Below the pieces are notes generated by a model. That model was not told the origin of the DNA. It ran no database searches and was given only the letters and a program-made list of their open reading frames with translations. A program made the position numbers and the translations under genes. Shown piece by piece: positions 15,602 to 27,063 of a stretch of DNA of 64,000 nucleotides. The DNA is from Nostoc cf. commune SO-36 (GTDB taxonomy: Bacteria; Cyanobacteriota; Cyanobacteriia; Cyanobacteriales; Nostocaceae). The first letter of the stretch is position 1. Each line of letters opens with the position of its first letter. The stretch lies in the NCBI RefSeq assembly GCF_023734775.1, contig NZ_AP025732.1, positions 1,612,001 to 1,676,000 on the forward strand. Direction: 5' to 3'.

Positions 15602-18600
15602 GAAAATAATCCCAAAGAACAAATAATCTGAGGTTCTCGCTTCTCCAGTTCTTCTGTCACAATGCACAAACGGTCATCCATGCGTAACGCCACAACTAAC
15701 TCAGCCAACTGCTGATTATTAATACCACTTCTCAATTGACGGTTGAGAGTATCAATGGCTGACTGTCGCAAAGGATAACGGTAAATCTCATCAATTGCTT
15801 TTAAAAGTTCTTCGCTAACAAATAATGTTCCCTTCATTTCGTGAACATAGCTTTTCAGGCGTTCATAACTGCGAAATCTTGCACCAGATGGCCGCCCTAA
15901 TTGACCACCTGCATTTTTCTCTTCTTCAGCAATTAATTCAGCACCTTTGTTTACTAACTCGTGATGCTGTTTATCTCTCGGTATCGCTGGAGTAGATTCT
16001 TCACACGCCGCTACTCGCAGAACTGCTAATTGTGATTGAGTAACGCTATTTCCATCGCGGTCAACATAAATTAAAGAATCATTTCCCTCGGTGGTTTTCA
16101 TATAAAGCAATACTCCCTCTGGTTGTACAGGTTGCGGAGTATGGGCGCGGGTAGAATAAACCACATTTTGCATTTCTTCAATGGTTTTTTTCAAACCCGG
16201 ATTACCATCGGTGGCTTTTTTCCAAATTTGAAATGCTTCTGATGTCAAATCAACTTCTGTATCTTCTTCACCATCTAAAACTCCAGATTTCTCGTTGTAG
16301 AGGTCGAGAATTACTCGTGCATCATCATCTTCAAAAAAAGCTTCATCAGTTCCCACCACTTCAGCATTTTCTTGCAGTCGTTTGCGGAGTCGTCCCCGCA
16401 AATTAATAATCCGTTCTACTCCCTCGGCTGGTAAAAAAGAATAACAAAGAATTTTATCAGCATTTTGGCCAATGCGGTCTACTCTTCCCGCGCGTTGAAT
16501 TAAACGAATAATTGCCCAAGGTAAATCCCAATTGACGATAATTGCACAGTCCTGCAAATTATGACCTTCACTTAAAACATCGGTGGCTATTAAAACCCGC
16601 AACTCATCTGATGATGAAATTTGCTCACGTTTTCCATTACTCACAGGGCTAAATCTTCCTGTCATTATTGTCGGGTCTTTAGATTGTCCCGTTACCCCTG
16701 CGACATTAGTTATAAGACTAGACTGCAAATTATCTTCAAGGTAGCGGACTGTATCGGCAAATTGTGTGAAAATGAGTACTTTATCTTGAGGGTGAGTTTT
16801 TGTTAGCAATTTGATTAAAGCAGCTAGTTTTTCATCTTTTTGAGGATTCCATCCGCCACACTGTTGCAGTATATTAATCAGTGCTTTAGCATCTTCTAGC
16901 AAATCACGTTTCAGTTTTTTAATATCAAAAAGTGTAGAACGCAACCACTTAAATCTTCGTTGATATCGAGTTCTATATTCTTGGTAAATTGATTCTGCTC
17001 TTTGACGAAAAACTTTTTCTGTTTTCGATGCCTTCTCATCTTCATTTGGAAAATCTCTCTCCTGCAAGAAGAGAGGCTTTGAATTCTCCCCATTCTCTAG
17101 TGTTAGGTCAGAATCATCATCTTCGGTTTCTGTATCAAACAAAGCTGCTGCTACAGAATCAGCATCTTCATCATTATTACTTGTATCTAATAACTCAGCT
17201 TCCTGAGTTCCAATGGGAATATCAAACCCCTGCTCTAAGGCATATAAATAAATAAAGTTTCGTAAAATGTGACGTTCAATTGATTGAATAAAAGCAACAC
17301 CGCTACTTTCTAAACGTTTAAACAAATTAGTGCGAGAAAAACCCATTAACCTCCTACCGCCACGAAATAAGCTATTAATAAAGCGTTGCTCGGTGTCTGT
17401 AGGTGGCTCTTTGTGTTTAGCAATAACGTAATTTCCTAGCCCATAACGAGGTAAATTCAGTTGATTAATTACTTCTACAACTAATTCAGAGTAAAGACGC
17501 GCATAAAAGTCACTGCTAGAACTTTCTAGAGGAAACTTGAGACTACAAGGTAGACGCTGGGGGAAATAAGAACGTCTCCCATCAGAAAATTCTAAATATT
17601 TTCGCCCTGTTTCATCTGTGTGGGCATAATTATCTTTAATAAAAGAGCGAGTGCGTCGCACCATGTAACGCTTCATCAATTCTCGCCAGTCGTCAGGGTG
17701 TTCGCTTTTCTCAAAAGCAGCCAAAGAACGGACTGAACATTGATGCTTTCTAATAAACTCTAATTCTCCTATTGAACTGCCACCAAGTTCATTAATTAAA
17801 GCTTCTGGTCTTAATCCTAAATCTTGGTCTTCTGGCACAAATAGCCGCAGTTGGGCGGAAAGGTCAAGATAACTTTATTGTAAGAGTAGCTGATAATAAA
17901 ATACATTTACTTTCGTTAGTTGCAATATATTCTGTAATTGCTCGATAACGTTTTACCTTCGCGGTTCCGTAAATTGTGACTTTCATCAATTAACACAACT
18001 CGGTAGCGCCGCAGTTTTGGTAACTTATTTTGTACTTGGCTAATTGGCATAACTTCGGCGAGTAACCGATAGTTATTTGCATATTCTTGCCACATTGACA
18101 CTAAGTTTTTTGGGCAAATAATTAGTGTTTCTAAATAACAATCTTCTTGTAAAATCTTGGCAAGGGCAGTTCCAACTAAAGTTTTGCCCAAACCGACCAC
18201 ATCACCCACTAATACGCCACCACGCCTAGTTACATGACGGGCTGCTAGCTGTACGGCGGCTTTTTGGAAATCGAATAAGTTGTTAAATTCGTGGGGGATA
18301 CGGAATTCTGAAAGTCCTGCGATCGCTTCATGGGATAAGTGGTAAGCTATCTTCAGGTAGATGTAGTAGGGTGAAACTAGCTCTTGCCTAGCCCAACTCT
18401 GGTCAATAATTTCTGCTAATTCTTGGGAAATATCTACACAACCGTAATCTTGCCAGCGATCGCTAAACCACTTTTGCAGTTTATTGCAAGCATCGTGGTC
18501 TAAAATATCAACATTCAACTCCCCTTGTTTCGCCAGTCCGGGAAGGGTTAAATTACTACTACCCAAGAATCCTACTGTGGGAGTGTTCGGGTCATGACGA

Positions 18601-19036
18601 TGTACAAGATATAACTTGGCGTGGAGAGAATGGCGCAAAAACAGTTTAATAATTACCTTCTGAGTTTTTAGCTGATGACTTAACCGCCGTAACCCTGCTT
18701 CATCCTGATTAGTCGGCGCACCGATAGTCAACTGCTGGCGAAATTCCGCCGCCATGCGTTTTTTAAACCGCACAATGCTACTGTTATCAATTCGTCCATC
18801 ACCACTAACAAGGCTAAATGCCGCATGAACTTCATCACTGGGTAAGCTTTGCATCCCAATTAGCAAACGACAACAAGCATTTTCACTACCAACATACTGT
18901 TCGACTAAATCATCAATTCTTCGCCAACCTCTGAGGTTGAAATAGCCAACACAAAAATCTGCCCGATAAGAAATTTTGAGGGTTTCTCGTAAAATCGGTA
19001 GCAGTTGCAATCTATGTTGTCAAAAATACGGGGCAT
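15592..19036 (-). pseudogene. PLD-nuclease/SNF2 helicase fusion, frameshifted
   Basis: One gene split into two open parts (19010-17916 and 17838-15592). Restoring the frame at 19012 gives the natural start MPRIFDNIDLQLLPILRETL at the ATG at 19036. The N-terminal region has a phospholipase D-like half site (HAKLYLV ... GSSNLT), then Walker A GDVVGLGKTL, DEAH-type LIDESHNL, and in the second part VLIFTQFADTVRYL, VLIATDVLSEGHNLQD and QRAGRVDRIGQ (motif VI). Between the parts, about 17850-17945, three one-base indels interrupt the CILLSAT...NK.YLDLSAQLRLFVP region. The last codons lie inside an STRR heptamer. I infer the nuclease/translocase arm of the methyltransferase system. If the indels are real, it is inactive. 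Confidence 0.85.
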
Positions 19037-19094
19037 TATTTAAAACTCGATAAATATTTCGTACATCTGTTATATAAGTAAAAAATTTTTATAG

Positions 19095-20615
19095 CTATTC
19101 ATTAGCTTCAATTAAGGCTAATTCTGAATTTAAGGGTAAAATTACTGTAAATGTAGTGCCGACTCCAACTTCACTTGTGACACTTATTTTACCTCTATGA
19201 GCATCAACGCACTTTTTAACTATTACTAACCCCAATCCAGTACCCTGGATTGATTGGGCATTTGAGGCTCTGTAGAATGATTCAAAAAGTCTAGCTTGAT
19301 CTGCTTCGGGAATACCAATACCTTGATCTTGAATATTAAAAATTGCTACTTTCTCAATTTGGTCGCATATTAAATTAAACTGAATATTACCACCTCGTGG
19401 AGAATATTTAACAGCGTTTGAGAGTAAATTTCCAAGCATATAACGTAAGAGTTCTTCATCCATCACAGCGAATGTATTCTCGTTATGACAGGCAAAAATA
19501 ATCTCACACAAACTACTTTCAGGAATCGAAAAATCTTCGATTAACTCTAGACAGAATTGCTTTAAGTTAAGGTGAGCAGGGTTGTATATAAGCTTTTCCG
19601 CCTCTGCTCGTCCCATAAACAGCACTTCTTCCATGAGTTTTTCCATAGATTGTACAGCACCTTGAATTCGCTTCAAATAGATAGCTCTTTTTGCATCTGT
19701 TAAATTTGCTCCTTGCATTTCTATGAGTTCTACTGCTGTTTGAACAACAGTCAGAGGATTACGGAACTCATGAGATACGGTAGAGATAAATAGGGACTTG
19801 AGACGATTAACTTCTTGCTCCTTCTCCAATGCTTGCTCTAGCAATTTTGTTTGCTGTCGTTCGCTAAGATCCCAGAAAACAATTACTACACCATTTATTT
19901 GGTCAGGTCTTCGCTTCAATGGTGAAGCACTATCGCCAATTGGAATTCTTTTGCCGTTTTTTGTAATTAAAGATGTGAATTCTGCTAAATAAACAACCTG
20001 TTGCTCTCGCAGCACTTTTGTCACAGGATTTTCTAATGTAGCCTCTGTAACTTCATTGACAATATGAAAAATCTTCGTCGCTTCATGTCCTAAAGCATCT
20101 TTTTGTTGCCAGCCAGTCAGTGCCTCAGCAGCAGGATTCATGAATGTCACTGTTCCCTGCTCATTAGTAGCAATTACAGCATCACTCATTGAGTTTAAAA
20201 GGGTTGCTAACTGATCTCGGTTTTCCCGTAGTTCACTTTCTAGCTGGTGTTTTAAAATCGCAATTTCGATCGCTATTTTTAAATCTTTTGTAGTAAATGG
20301 TTTAACAACATATCCGAAAGGTTGGGTAATTTTTGCTCTTTCTAAAGTATGCTCATCACCATAAGCGGTTAAATAAATTACAGGTACATCTAACTGCTCA
20401 CGAATCTTACTGGCAGTAGTAATACCATCCATTTCACCTTTAAGAATAATATCCATTAATATTAATTCTGGTTGAGTTTCCAATGCCTTAGCAATGGCAG
20501 CTTTTCCAGATGAAGCTGTACCCGTAACAATATATCCTAGTTGACTTAGTTGGCTAGCAATAGTTCTAGCCACAATCACTTCATCTTCAACGACTAAAAT
20601 TCTAACTTGACCCAT
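19095..20615 (-). CDS. REC-PAS-histidine kinase (hybrid sensor with N-terminal receiver)
   Basis: A 506-residue protein. A receiver domain (residues 4-120) has acidic residues E10/D11, phospho-acceptor D55 and K106. A PAS domain (about 133-250, AVIATNEQGTVTFMN) follows. The HisKA dimerisation helix has H282 in STVSHEFRNPL. The HATPase has N-box LSNAVKY, G1 DQGIGIP and G2 GTGLGL. An N-terminal receiver suggests it takes phosphate from another kinase, probably the upstream gene, whose stop is only 10 bp away on the same strand. The pair is likely one operon and one phosphorelay; the output regulator is not here. No transmembrane segment, so a soluble kinase. Confidence 0.9.
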   Translation of the reverse strand: MGQVRILVVEDEVIVARTIASQLSQLGYIVTGTASSGKAAIAKALETQPELILMDIILKGEMDGITTASKIREQLDVPVIYLTAYGDEHTLERAKITQPFGYVVKPFTTKDLKIAIEIAILKHQLESELRENRDQLATLLNSMSDAVIATNEQGTVTFMNPAAEALTGWQQKDALGHEATKIFHIVNEVTEATLENPVTKVLREQQVVYLAEFTSLITKNGKRIPIGDSASPLKRRPDQINGVVIVFWDLSERQQTKLLEQALEKEQEVNRLKSLFISTVSHEFRNPLTVVQTAVELIEMQGANLTDAKRAIYLKRIQGAVQSMEKLMEEVLFMGRAEAEKLIYNPAHLNLKQFCLELIEDFSIPESSLCEIIFACHNENTFAVMDEELLRYMLGNLLSNAVKYSPRGGNIQFNLICDQIEKVAIFNIQDQGIGIPEADQARLFESFYRASNAQSIQGTGLGLVIVKKCVDAHRGKISVTSEVGVGTTFTVILPLNSELALIEANE

Positions 20616-20625
20616 TTGATATTTA

Positions 20626-23425
20626 CTAATGCAAAGTTAACTGTGTGAATTCGATTTTAAATATTGTTCCATGATTGCGTTCTAGAATAATATTGCCTTC
20701 TAGTTGTTCTGTAACCAAGTCATGTACTAAGGACAGACCCAAAGATTCGGTGTTTCTCCAATCCAAATTATCTGGTAAACCAATCCCATTGTCTTGGATA
20801 ATCAGTTCGATCTTATTACCAATATTATGTAAAATAATAGTGATTGTACCTTCTTGTTGGTTGGGGAAAGCGTGTTTGAGAGCATTAGAGATTAATTCGT
20901 TAATAACTAATCCACACGCAATAGCTTGGTCAACATTCAAACTTAATGGACTTATATCAGTTTCTAAACTGATTTTTTCTGGCCATAGTTGATAAGAAAT
21001 TAGCAAGCTTGCAGCCAGATTTTGAATATATTCGGCAACATTGATTTGTCCAATATCGGCGGAAGTATACAAATTTTTATGAATTAGAGATATTGACTCA
21101 ATTCGGTTTTGGCTTTCTCGAAGGACTTTGATTGCTTCTGGATCTTTGAGTGTTTGAGACTGAAGTTGCAATAAACTGGAGACAATTTGTAAATTATTTT
21201 TGACTCGATGATGAACTTCTTTTAAGAGAACTTCTTTTTCAGCTAAGGCAGCTTTTAGTTTTACTTGAGCTTTTTGTCTTTGAACAAGTTCAGCTTGAGC
21301 TTGCTCTAAGATACTAGATTGTTGAATTGCGATCGCTAATTGGACTGTCAGATGATCGAGCAAATCTAACTGATTTTCTTCCCACTCACGAAAATCAGAG
21401 CATTGGTGAGCAATCAGTAAACCCCAAAGGTGAGAACCAGGGTTTTGAGAGTTTACTTCTAGTAAAATGGGCACTACTAAATTTGCTTTAACCTCAAACT
21501 GTTCTAACAAGCGAATATGACAATCAGTTAGCCCGGCTTCATAAATATTAGCGATCGCTCGTTTGCGTCCTTGATAATATTCCACTCCTGCGCCTGCTTG
21601 AAAATATGTATGATGAATCTGGACGTTCAAAGAAACTGTCCATCCACGTTCTACCGATTCAGCCACAATTGTGCCGCTCATCTCTGAGTCCAACTGATAA
21701 ACTACTACTCGATTAACTCCAAGTAAATCTCGCACTTCTTCAACTGTTGCATTCAGAATTTCGTGGAGATTCAAAGATTGACGAATCCGTTGAGCAACGG
21801 TTCGCATCAATTGCTCTCGCTCGGCTTGAGCTTTTAGAGCTTGTTCACTTCGCTTACGTTCTGTGATATCTTGTCCAATACCGATAATTTGACTATTTGA
21901 AAGGTAAACATTAGTCCAAGATGTATCCAGTAAACCACCATCGCGCACCTGAGTTTTAAAGTCACCCCAAATGCGTTGTGCAGACTGCATAAAATTAATT
22001 ACATACTGTCGATATTCAGAATCAGGGTATAACGCTTCCAAGACATCACGAGTTTGAAAATCTTGAAATTTCCAACCTAGAATATTTTCCCATTCTTGGT
22101 TCACCCACTGAAGTTTGCCATTGGCATCAATGAGGGCAATCATCAACGGGATACTCTCAAAAATTCTCTGCAAAAAGTCATTTTGCTCTTGGAGTTGTGT
22201 TTCCGCATTTTTTCGATCATTAATATCATAAAAAACTGTTAAAATTGCTGATTCATTGTTGAAACTTAAATATTGCAGTGAAGCGATCGCCCAAAAATAA
22301 GTTCCATCTGCTCTTTTTAATTGAAGTTCATAGTTATGAATAAATCCCTGGCTGTCGAGAATTTTTAATAATACTTCTAAATCTGCTAGGTTATGATACA
22401 AATCTAATAAGTTTTTGTGATTAACTAAATCCTCTTAGAGAAAACTGAAATGTTTGAAGCAACTCTGAGTTAGCGTATAAAATCAACCCATCAGACACAC
22501 GCGAAATAATAAATGGAACAGGAATGGTTTCAGAAATAACTCGAAATCTGGCTTCACTTTCCTGAAGATTTATTTCTATTTGTTTGTGTTCTGTAATATC
22601 TCTTATATTAACCAACTGAGCATTATAACTGCCATATTCTATTGGATTTGTGAAAATTTCAACATCAATAATCTGTCCGTCTTTTCGCCGATGTTGCCAT
22701 TGTCCAGCCAAGTGTACATTAGAGGAATTTTGCCCTAAATAGTCCATGAAGATAGGGACATCTTCTGAAGGGCGAATGTCAGTTATTTGCATTTGCAAGA
22801 ACTCTTCTCGTGAGTAGCCGTAGTGGATAACAGCAGCTTCATTTACATCTAAAAATTGCAGATTATTTTGGTTATATACCCACATTGGGTTTGGATTTTT
22901 AGAGAAAAGTAGATTAAAACTTTTTTGGCTATCATCAATAATTTTTGCCCGATGTAACTCTAGATGCCTAATTACTTGTTTAGCCAACTGTTGTAATGCT
23001 ACTTGCTCTTTAATACTTAAGTTTCGCGGTGTAAAATCAATTATAGAAAGACTGCCTAATGCAAAGCCGCTTGAAGTAATTAGGGGAACTCCAGCATAGA
23101 AACGGAAATATTGATTTGATGTTACAAAGGGATTTGTCGCAAATCGTTCATCTTGCAAAGTATCAGAGATAATTAATATTTGACTTTGCAAGATAGTATA
23201 AGTAGCAAAAAAACTGCATCGAGGAACTTCCGATATAGTTACTCCAATTTTTGACTTGAACCATTCTCTTTTTGCATCGACTAAGCTAATCAGAGCGATG
23301 GTGCTTCACAAAAATTAGCAGTTAGTTGAGCTAGTTCATCAAAAACTTCTTCTGGTAGCGTATCTAAAAATTTGATATTGATTAAGCACTTCTAGACGTT
23401 GGCTTTCATTTTCAGGAAATAGCAT
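20626..23425 (-). pseudogene. GAF-PAS-PAS-GAF sensor histidine kinase (HisKA_2 type), frameshifted
   Basis: Frame-corrected, the protein starts MLFPENESQRLEVLNQYQIL at the ATG at 23425. It has an N-terminal GAF domain (LISLVDAKREWFKSKIGV, later YAGVPLITSSGFALGSLSII). Three PAS segments follow (ending near RDITEHKQ, YDINDRKN and QDITERKR). Next come a phytochrome-like GAF (LGVNRVVVYQLDSEMSGTIV), the HisKA_2 box EVHHRVKNNLQIVSSLLQLQ and an HATPase (INELISNALKHAFP). Two one-base indels in the N-terminal GAF (about 23325 and 23370) and one shift near 22430 split it into the open parts 23191-22421 and 22401-20626. The HWE/HisKA_2 layout is common in cyanobacterial light/redox sensors. The C-terminal part starts with no strong start site, so separate translation is unlikely. 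Confidence 0.85.
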
Positions 23426-24236
23426 TAGTAGTTGTATGACAAAAACTTTGTTAAATACCAAATTTAAGCAAATTACATTTGAAAATAACTAACTTTAATA
23501 TAAAATCTGCGAAATTAAATAAAATTGTCTTTTCATTCATACTTGTAATACGATATTAAATTATTTAATACTCATTAACTGTGAAATTGCACAAAAAGAC
23601 TCGCTCAAGCAACTTGTCTTGCAAAAGCTGATTTTGTGCAGTTTTACCAAGAATTAGTTAAAGTCTATGCTGAAATGAACTAATCTTTTACTCTACGAGA
23701 TTTTTCAGATATTTATTTTTTGTAGGAATAATTTACTCCATTTGAATAGGTACTTGGCGCTGTTTAAAGGGTGGGTTAAAAAAATAATATTCACCATCAG
23801 TATTATTAGCAAACTATGGGCACTTTTTGCAACCTCATCGATAATATAAATTTAGCAAGGGAGTTCACTTACCCATAAGTTATAAAACAAGCAAGAATAT
23901 GGGGAAAAGAGGAGATCAACAAATCCTAACTGGAGTTTACAGGGGAAATATTACTACACTAATATTCCAATTTGTATTATTAGATAAAACCACATCTAAC
24001 CCCAAAAAAAGATTGAGATTTTTTTGTCACGGTAAAATTTAAGTAATAGTGGTAGTATTGTACAATTGTTTAGGTAAAAAAATTGACAAAGTGAATTTGC
24101 TGGCAATATTTGAGGTTAAAAAACCGTAAAGAGTTTATATTCCTATGCAGAAGCAAGCTACGCGTAACGTCTCGTAGATAAGAAGTTAAAAAATATTTGT
24201 GGATTTTGTATGATGTGCAGTTGTCAGTGCTATATT
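23426..24236. other. Long intergenic region, no gene recognised
   Basis: AT-rich. A short coding-like relic (ADFVQFYQELVKVYAEMN) can be read on the plus strand at about 23620-23683, ending in TAA, but its origin is not recognised. A small 46-codon frame near 23899 has no support. A dispersed repeat word (GCAAGCTACGCGTAACGTC) is at about 24154. Nothing else seen. Confidence 0.45.
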
Positions 24237-25770
24237 TTATCTTGGGCGTCCCAATGTAGTAATATATAAAACAGCCTCATCAGTAGGGATACCCAAAACT
24301 TCATTTACTTGGTCATCAAAAAATCCACCGATTCCGCTAACGCCTACATTGAGATGCATTGCGGCTAAATTCAGGCGTTGTCCCAAATGGCCTGCATCCA
24401 TGTGTAAATAACGGTAAACGCGATCGCCATATTGTGCGATCGCAGCTTTCAAATCGGCTGTATGAAACAACACTGCTGCTGCATCCCGCCCTAATTCTTG
24501 TCCCAAACAGAGAAAATGTAACTCTCGGCGAAAGTTTTTAAACCGAATTTGGCGTAATTCTTGAGCTTTAGGTGCGTAATAATAACAACCCGCCTCTAAT
24601 CCTTTAACTCCGCAAACAGCAATGAATGTTTCTATTAAATTCAAATCAAAATAGTCTGGAGAAATATCTAAACTTTGGTCGATGTAATTTTGCGGTTGGT
24701 AAGTGAAATCGAGTAAACTTTTCAATTCATCGAAGCTTAAATCATCACCATTATAGGCGCGGGTAGAGCGCCGCTTGTACATAGTGATTTCTAGTTCTGA
24801 CAGCTTTTGTCCCCACTCTATAGGTGCAGTAGTGGTAGGAATTTTTAAACAGAAAGGAAAATTGTATTTATCCTCCAAAGATTTTTCTTGTTTAATAACT
24901 GGTAGATTGAGATTGCCAGTTATACCCAATTGAATTTGGGTGTGTTGATGGAAATATGTCAGCAGTTCACCATCGGGGATTTGAGGATAATTGGTTTCGG
25001 TAGCCGAAGGTAAAGCAGTACATCCCAATGGCAAATTTTGATTGACATCTAACAAGTCTGCCAGAGGTAAGACAGCGATCGCACCTTCTTGTTGCGGATC
25101 GACATAAAGCAGGTCGTTAACTGATTCATCCACAAAACCGCCGATTAAGTGGGGGCGATAGTCAGTAATCGCACCAGCTAACTCGATATTACCCAACAGG
25201 TGTCCCGTATCCAGAAAAATTCGACGGTAAGCCCGATCTTCATAACGCCACGCAGAACGATAGAATACCGCAGTAACAATAATTGCCAATTGGGTATTTT
25301 CTAAAGAAGGATGCCAGAAACAAGCAGCTTGGAGGCTTTGCCAAACATCATTTTCCCAATAATGCATGAGAGAATGAGTTCGACACTGGTAGTTATACAG
25401 ACCCGGCGGTAATAACGACGTACCACGGGAAACCACATAAACCTCAGCAGGGTACAAACCACCTGCACTGGGAGCAGCACGTAAATACACTGCACTACCC
25501 ATAGAAGGCATTTTTGCCGTCAATTCCATAGCTGCGAAACAACAGCCGTGAAAGTCTTTGCCACCATTGAGCATCCGGGTTATTAGCATAAGCCTCTGGT
25601 TTTTCTTGGATATAGGGTTTGAGATCAAAAGTAGAGCCAATTTTGTATTCTTTAAAGGGCACTGGCTGTTTAGCCCAGTCTAACTGCTGACTTTTAGAGG
25701 CTAGAGTCTCAGGGTTGTATTTAGTCCGTTCGTGATAGTGCTGGGCAATCGATTGGTGTAATTCTGGCAT
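24237..25770 (-). pseudogene. SagB/ThcOx-type nitroreductase-fold oxidoreductase, one frameshift
   Basis: Two overlapping open parts join into one protein of about 510 residues. It starts MPELHQSIAQHYHERTKYNP at the ATG at 25770 with an AAGGA site upstream. The frame is lost at about 25530, where SRLLFRSYG continues as LTAKMPSMGSAVYLRAAPSA in the other frame by removal of one base. Two tandem nitroreductase-like modules are visible: RAAPSAGGLYPAEVYVV..GHLLGNIELA in the first and RRSTRAYNGDDLS..GHLGQRLNLAA in the second. FMN enzymes of the SagB family oxidise azolines in RiPP pathways, but stand-alone double-domain versions are common in cyanobacteria. There is no cyclodehydratase nearby, so no RiPP role is claimed. 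Confidence 0.82.
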
Positions 25771-26015
25771 AGTACTTTTAATATCCTTGGGGCATCCTTT
25801 TCTTGATCTTGGCATTCATTAGCCTCATTATTTCGTGTCAATTGGTACAATCCTCAGAGTCACAAAGTGGTAAACGGTAACAATTGGATTAGAGATTAGA
25901 GATTGGGCATGGTTATTCTCCTCTGCTCCCCCTGCCTCCCCTGCCCCCTGCCCCCCCTACTCCCCACCTTCCGCAGTACCATATAAACGCAAAACTATCT
26001 ACATCTGGATGTGCA

Positions 26016-26855
26016 ATGATGCCTGTACGTCAAACTTTATCAAAGTCTGATATCCAACTTTCTTATTTAGAGTGGAATCAAGGTCAAGAACCTTTACTGC
26101 TGTTACATGGCTTAGGCGACCATGCTCTGGTGTGGTCTAGTTTAGGAGATTACTTGGCGGCAGACTACCACATAGTTGCACCAGATATGCGCGGACATGG
26201 CCAAAGTAGTAAACCAGAGATAGATTATAGCTTTGAGAGTGCGATCGCAGACCTTGAAACACTCATGGATCATCTTGGATGGACTTTTGCTCACATTGTA
26301 AGTCACTCGTGGACAGGAAAATTAGCCGCCATCTGGGCAAGACAAAATCCAAAGCGTTTGCGGAGTATAATTCTGGTCGATCCGATTTTCATTTGGAAAA
26401 TGCCCAGTCTTCTCAGAGTAACTTTTCCGGCATTGTATCGCTTCTTGCCTTTTCTTAAAAGCATGGGCCCCTTTACCAGCCATGAAGAAGCCGAACAACA
26501 AGCACGGCAATTAAAGCAATATGAAGGATGGAGTTCCTTGCAGCAGCAAGTTTTTCAAGCAGGGATAGAACAAAAACCCGATGGGAGTTGGGGCAGCAAA
26601 TTTACCATAGCCGCCCGCGACGGGATTTTTGAGGCAGTCATGGAAGTACCCGGTTTTACAATTCCCATTGACACCCCTGCCCTATTCGTCCAGCCAAAAC
26701 AAGGACTCAACCGCCAAAATTGGCAAATCCAACCCTACAAAACCTATCTTAAAAACTTACGCATCTGCCAAGTTCCCGGTAATCATTGGCCATTTTTGAC
26801 ACAACCAGAGGCATTTAACCCAACAGTGGCAGCTTTCTTGGCAGAACACAGATAG
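26016..26855 (+). CDS. Alpha/beta-hydrolase family protein
   Basis: A 279-residue soluble hydrolase. The oxyanion-hole motif is LLLLHGLGDHALVW (about residues 27-40). The nucleophile elbow SHSWTG places Ser98 at the usual turn, with Ser96 and Thr100 instead of the standard glycines. The PDMRGHGQS motif is typical of epoxide hydrolase/haloperoxidase-like members. His in VPGNHWPFL near residue 264 is the likely catalytic base. The gene starts at ATG 26016, or at the next codon, ATG 26019. Substrate unknown. It is a single gene, with 160 bp of G/C-poor simple-sequence DNA upstream. Confidence 0.88.
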   Translation: MMPVRQTLSKSDIQLSYLEWNQGQEPLLLLHGLGDHALVWSSLGDYLAADYHIVAPDMRGHGQSSKPEIDYSFESAIADLETLMDHLGWTFAHIVSHSWTGKLAAIWARQNPKRLRSIILVDPIFIWKMPSLLRVTFPALYRFLPFLKSMGPFTSHEEAEQQARQLKQYEGWSSLQQQVFQAGIEQKPDGSWGSKFTIAARDGIFEAVMEVPGFTIPIDTPALFVQPKQGLNRQNWQIQPYKTYLKNLRICQVPGNHWPFLTQPEAFNPTVAAFLAEHR

Positions 26856-27063
26856 AAAATCTCATGATTATTGGACGGGATTATCATACAGCAACATGAA
26901 GAATTAATAGGAGCGATGTTTAGGGGGATTGGGTATGGGGCACTTGTACTGAGCTTTCCTGTTGGCGCAGCATCTCATAAAGAAGTATTGAGCATTAGTT
27001 ATTCCCACTATTTCCCCCATCTCCCTCATCTCCCCACTCCCCACTCCCTCAGATTCCACACTC

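Noticed and set aside
9993..19036. Complete DISARM or BREX system
   Set aside because: The characteristic drmA/drmB or brxC/brxL/pglZ genes are absent; only a methyltransferase and a PLD-helicase are seen.
24237..25770. RiPP cluster around the SagB-like gene
   Set aside because: No cyclodehydratase (SagC/D or YcaO) and no precursor peptide are nearby; the double-domain form occurs alone in cyanobacteria.
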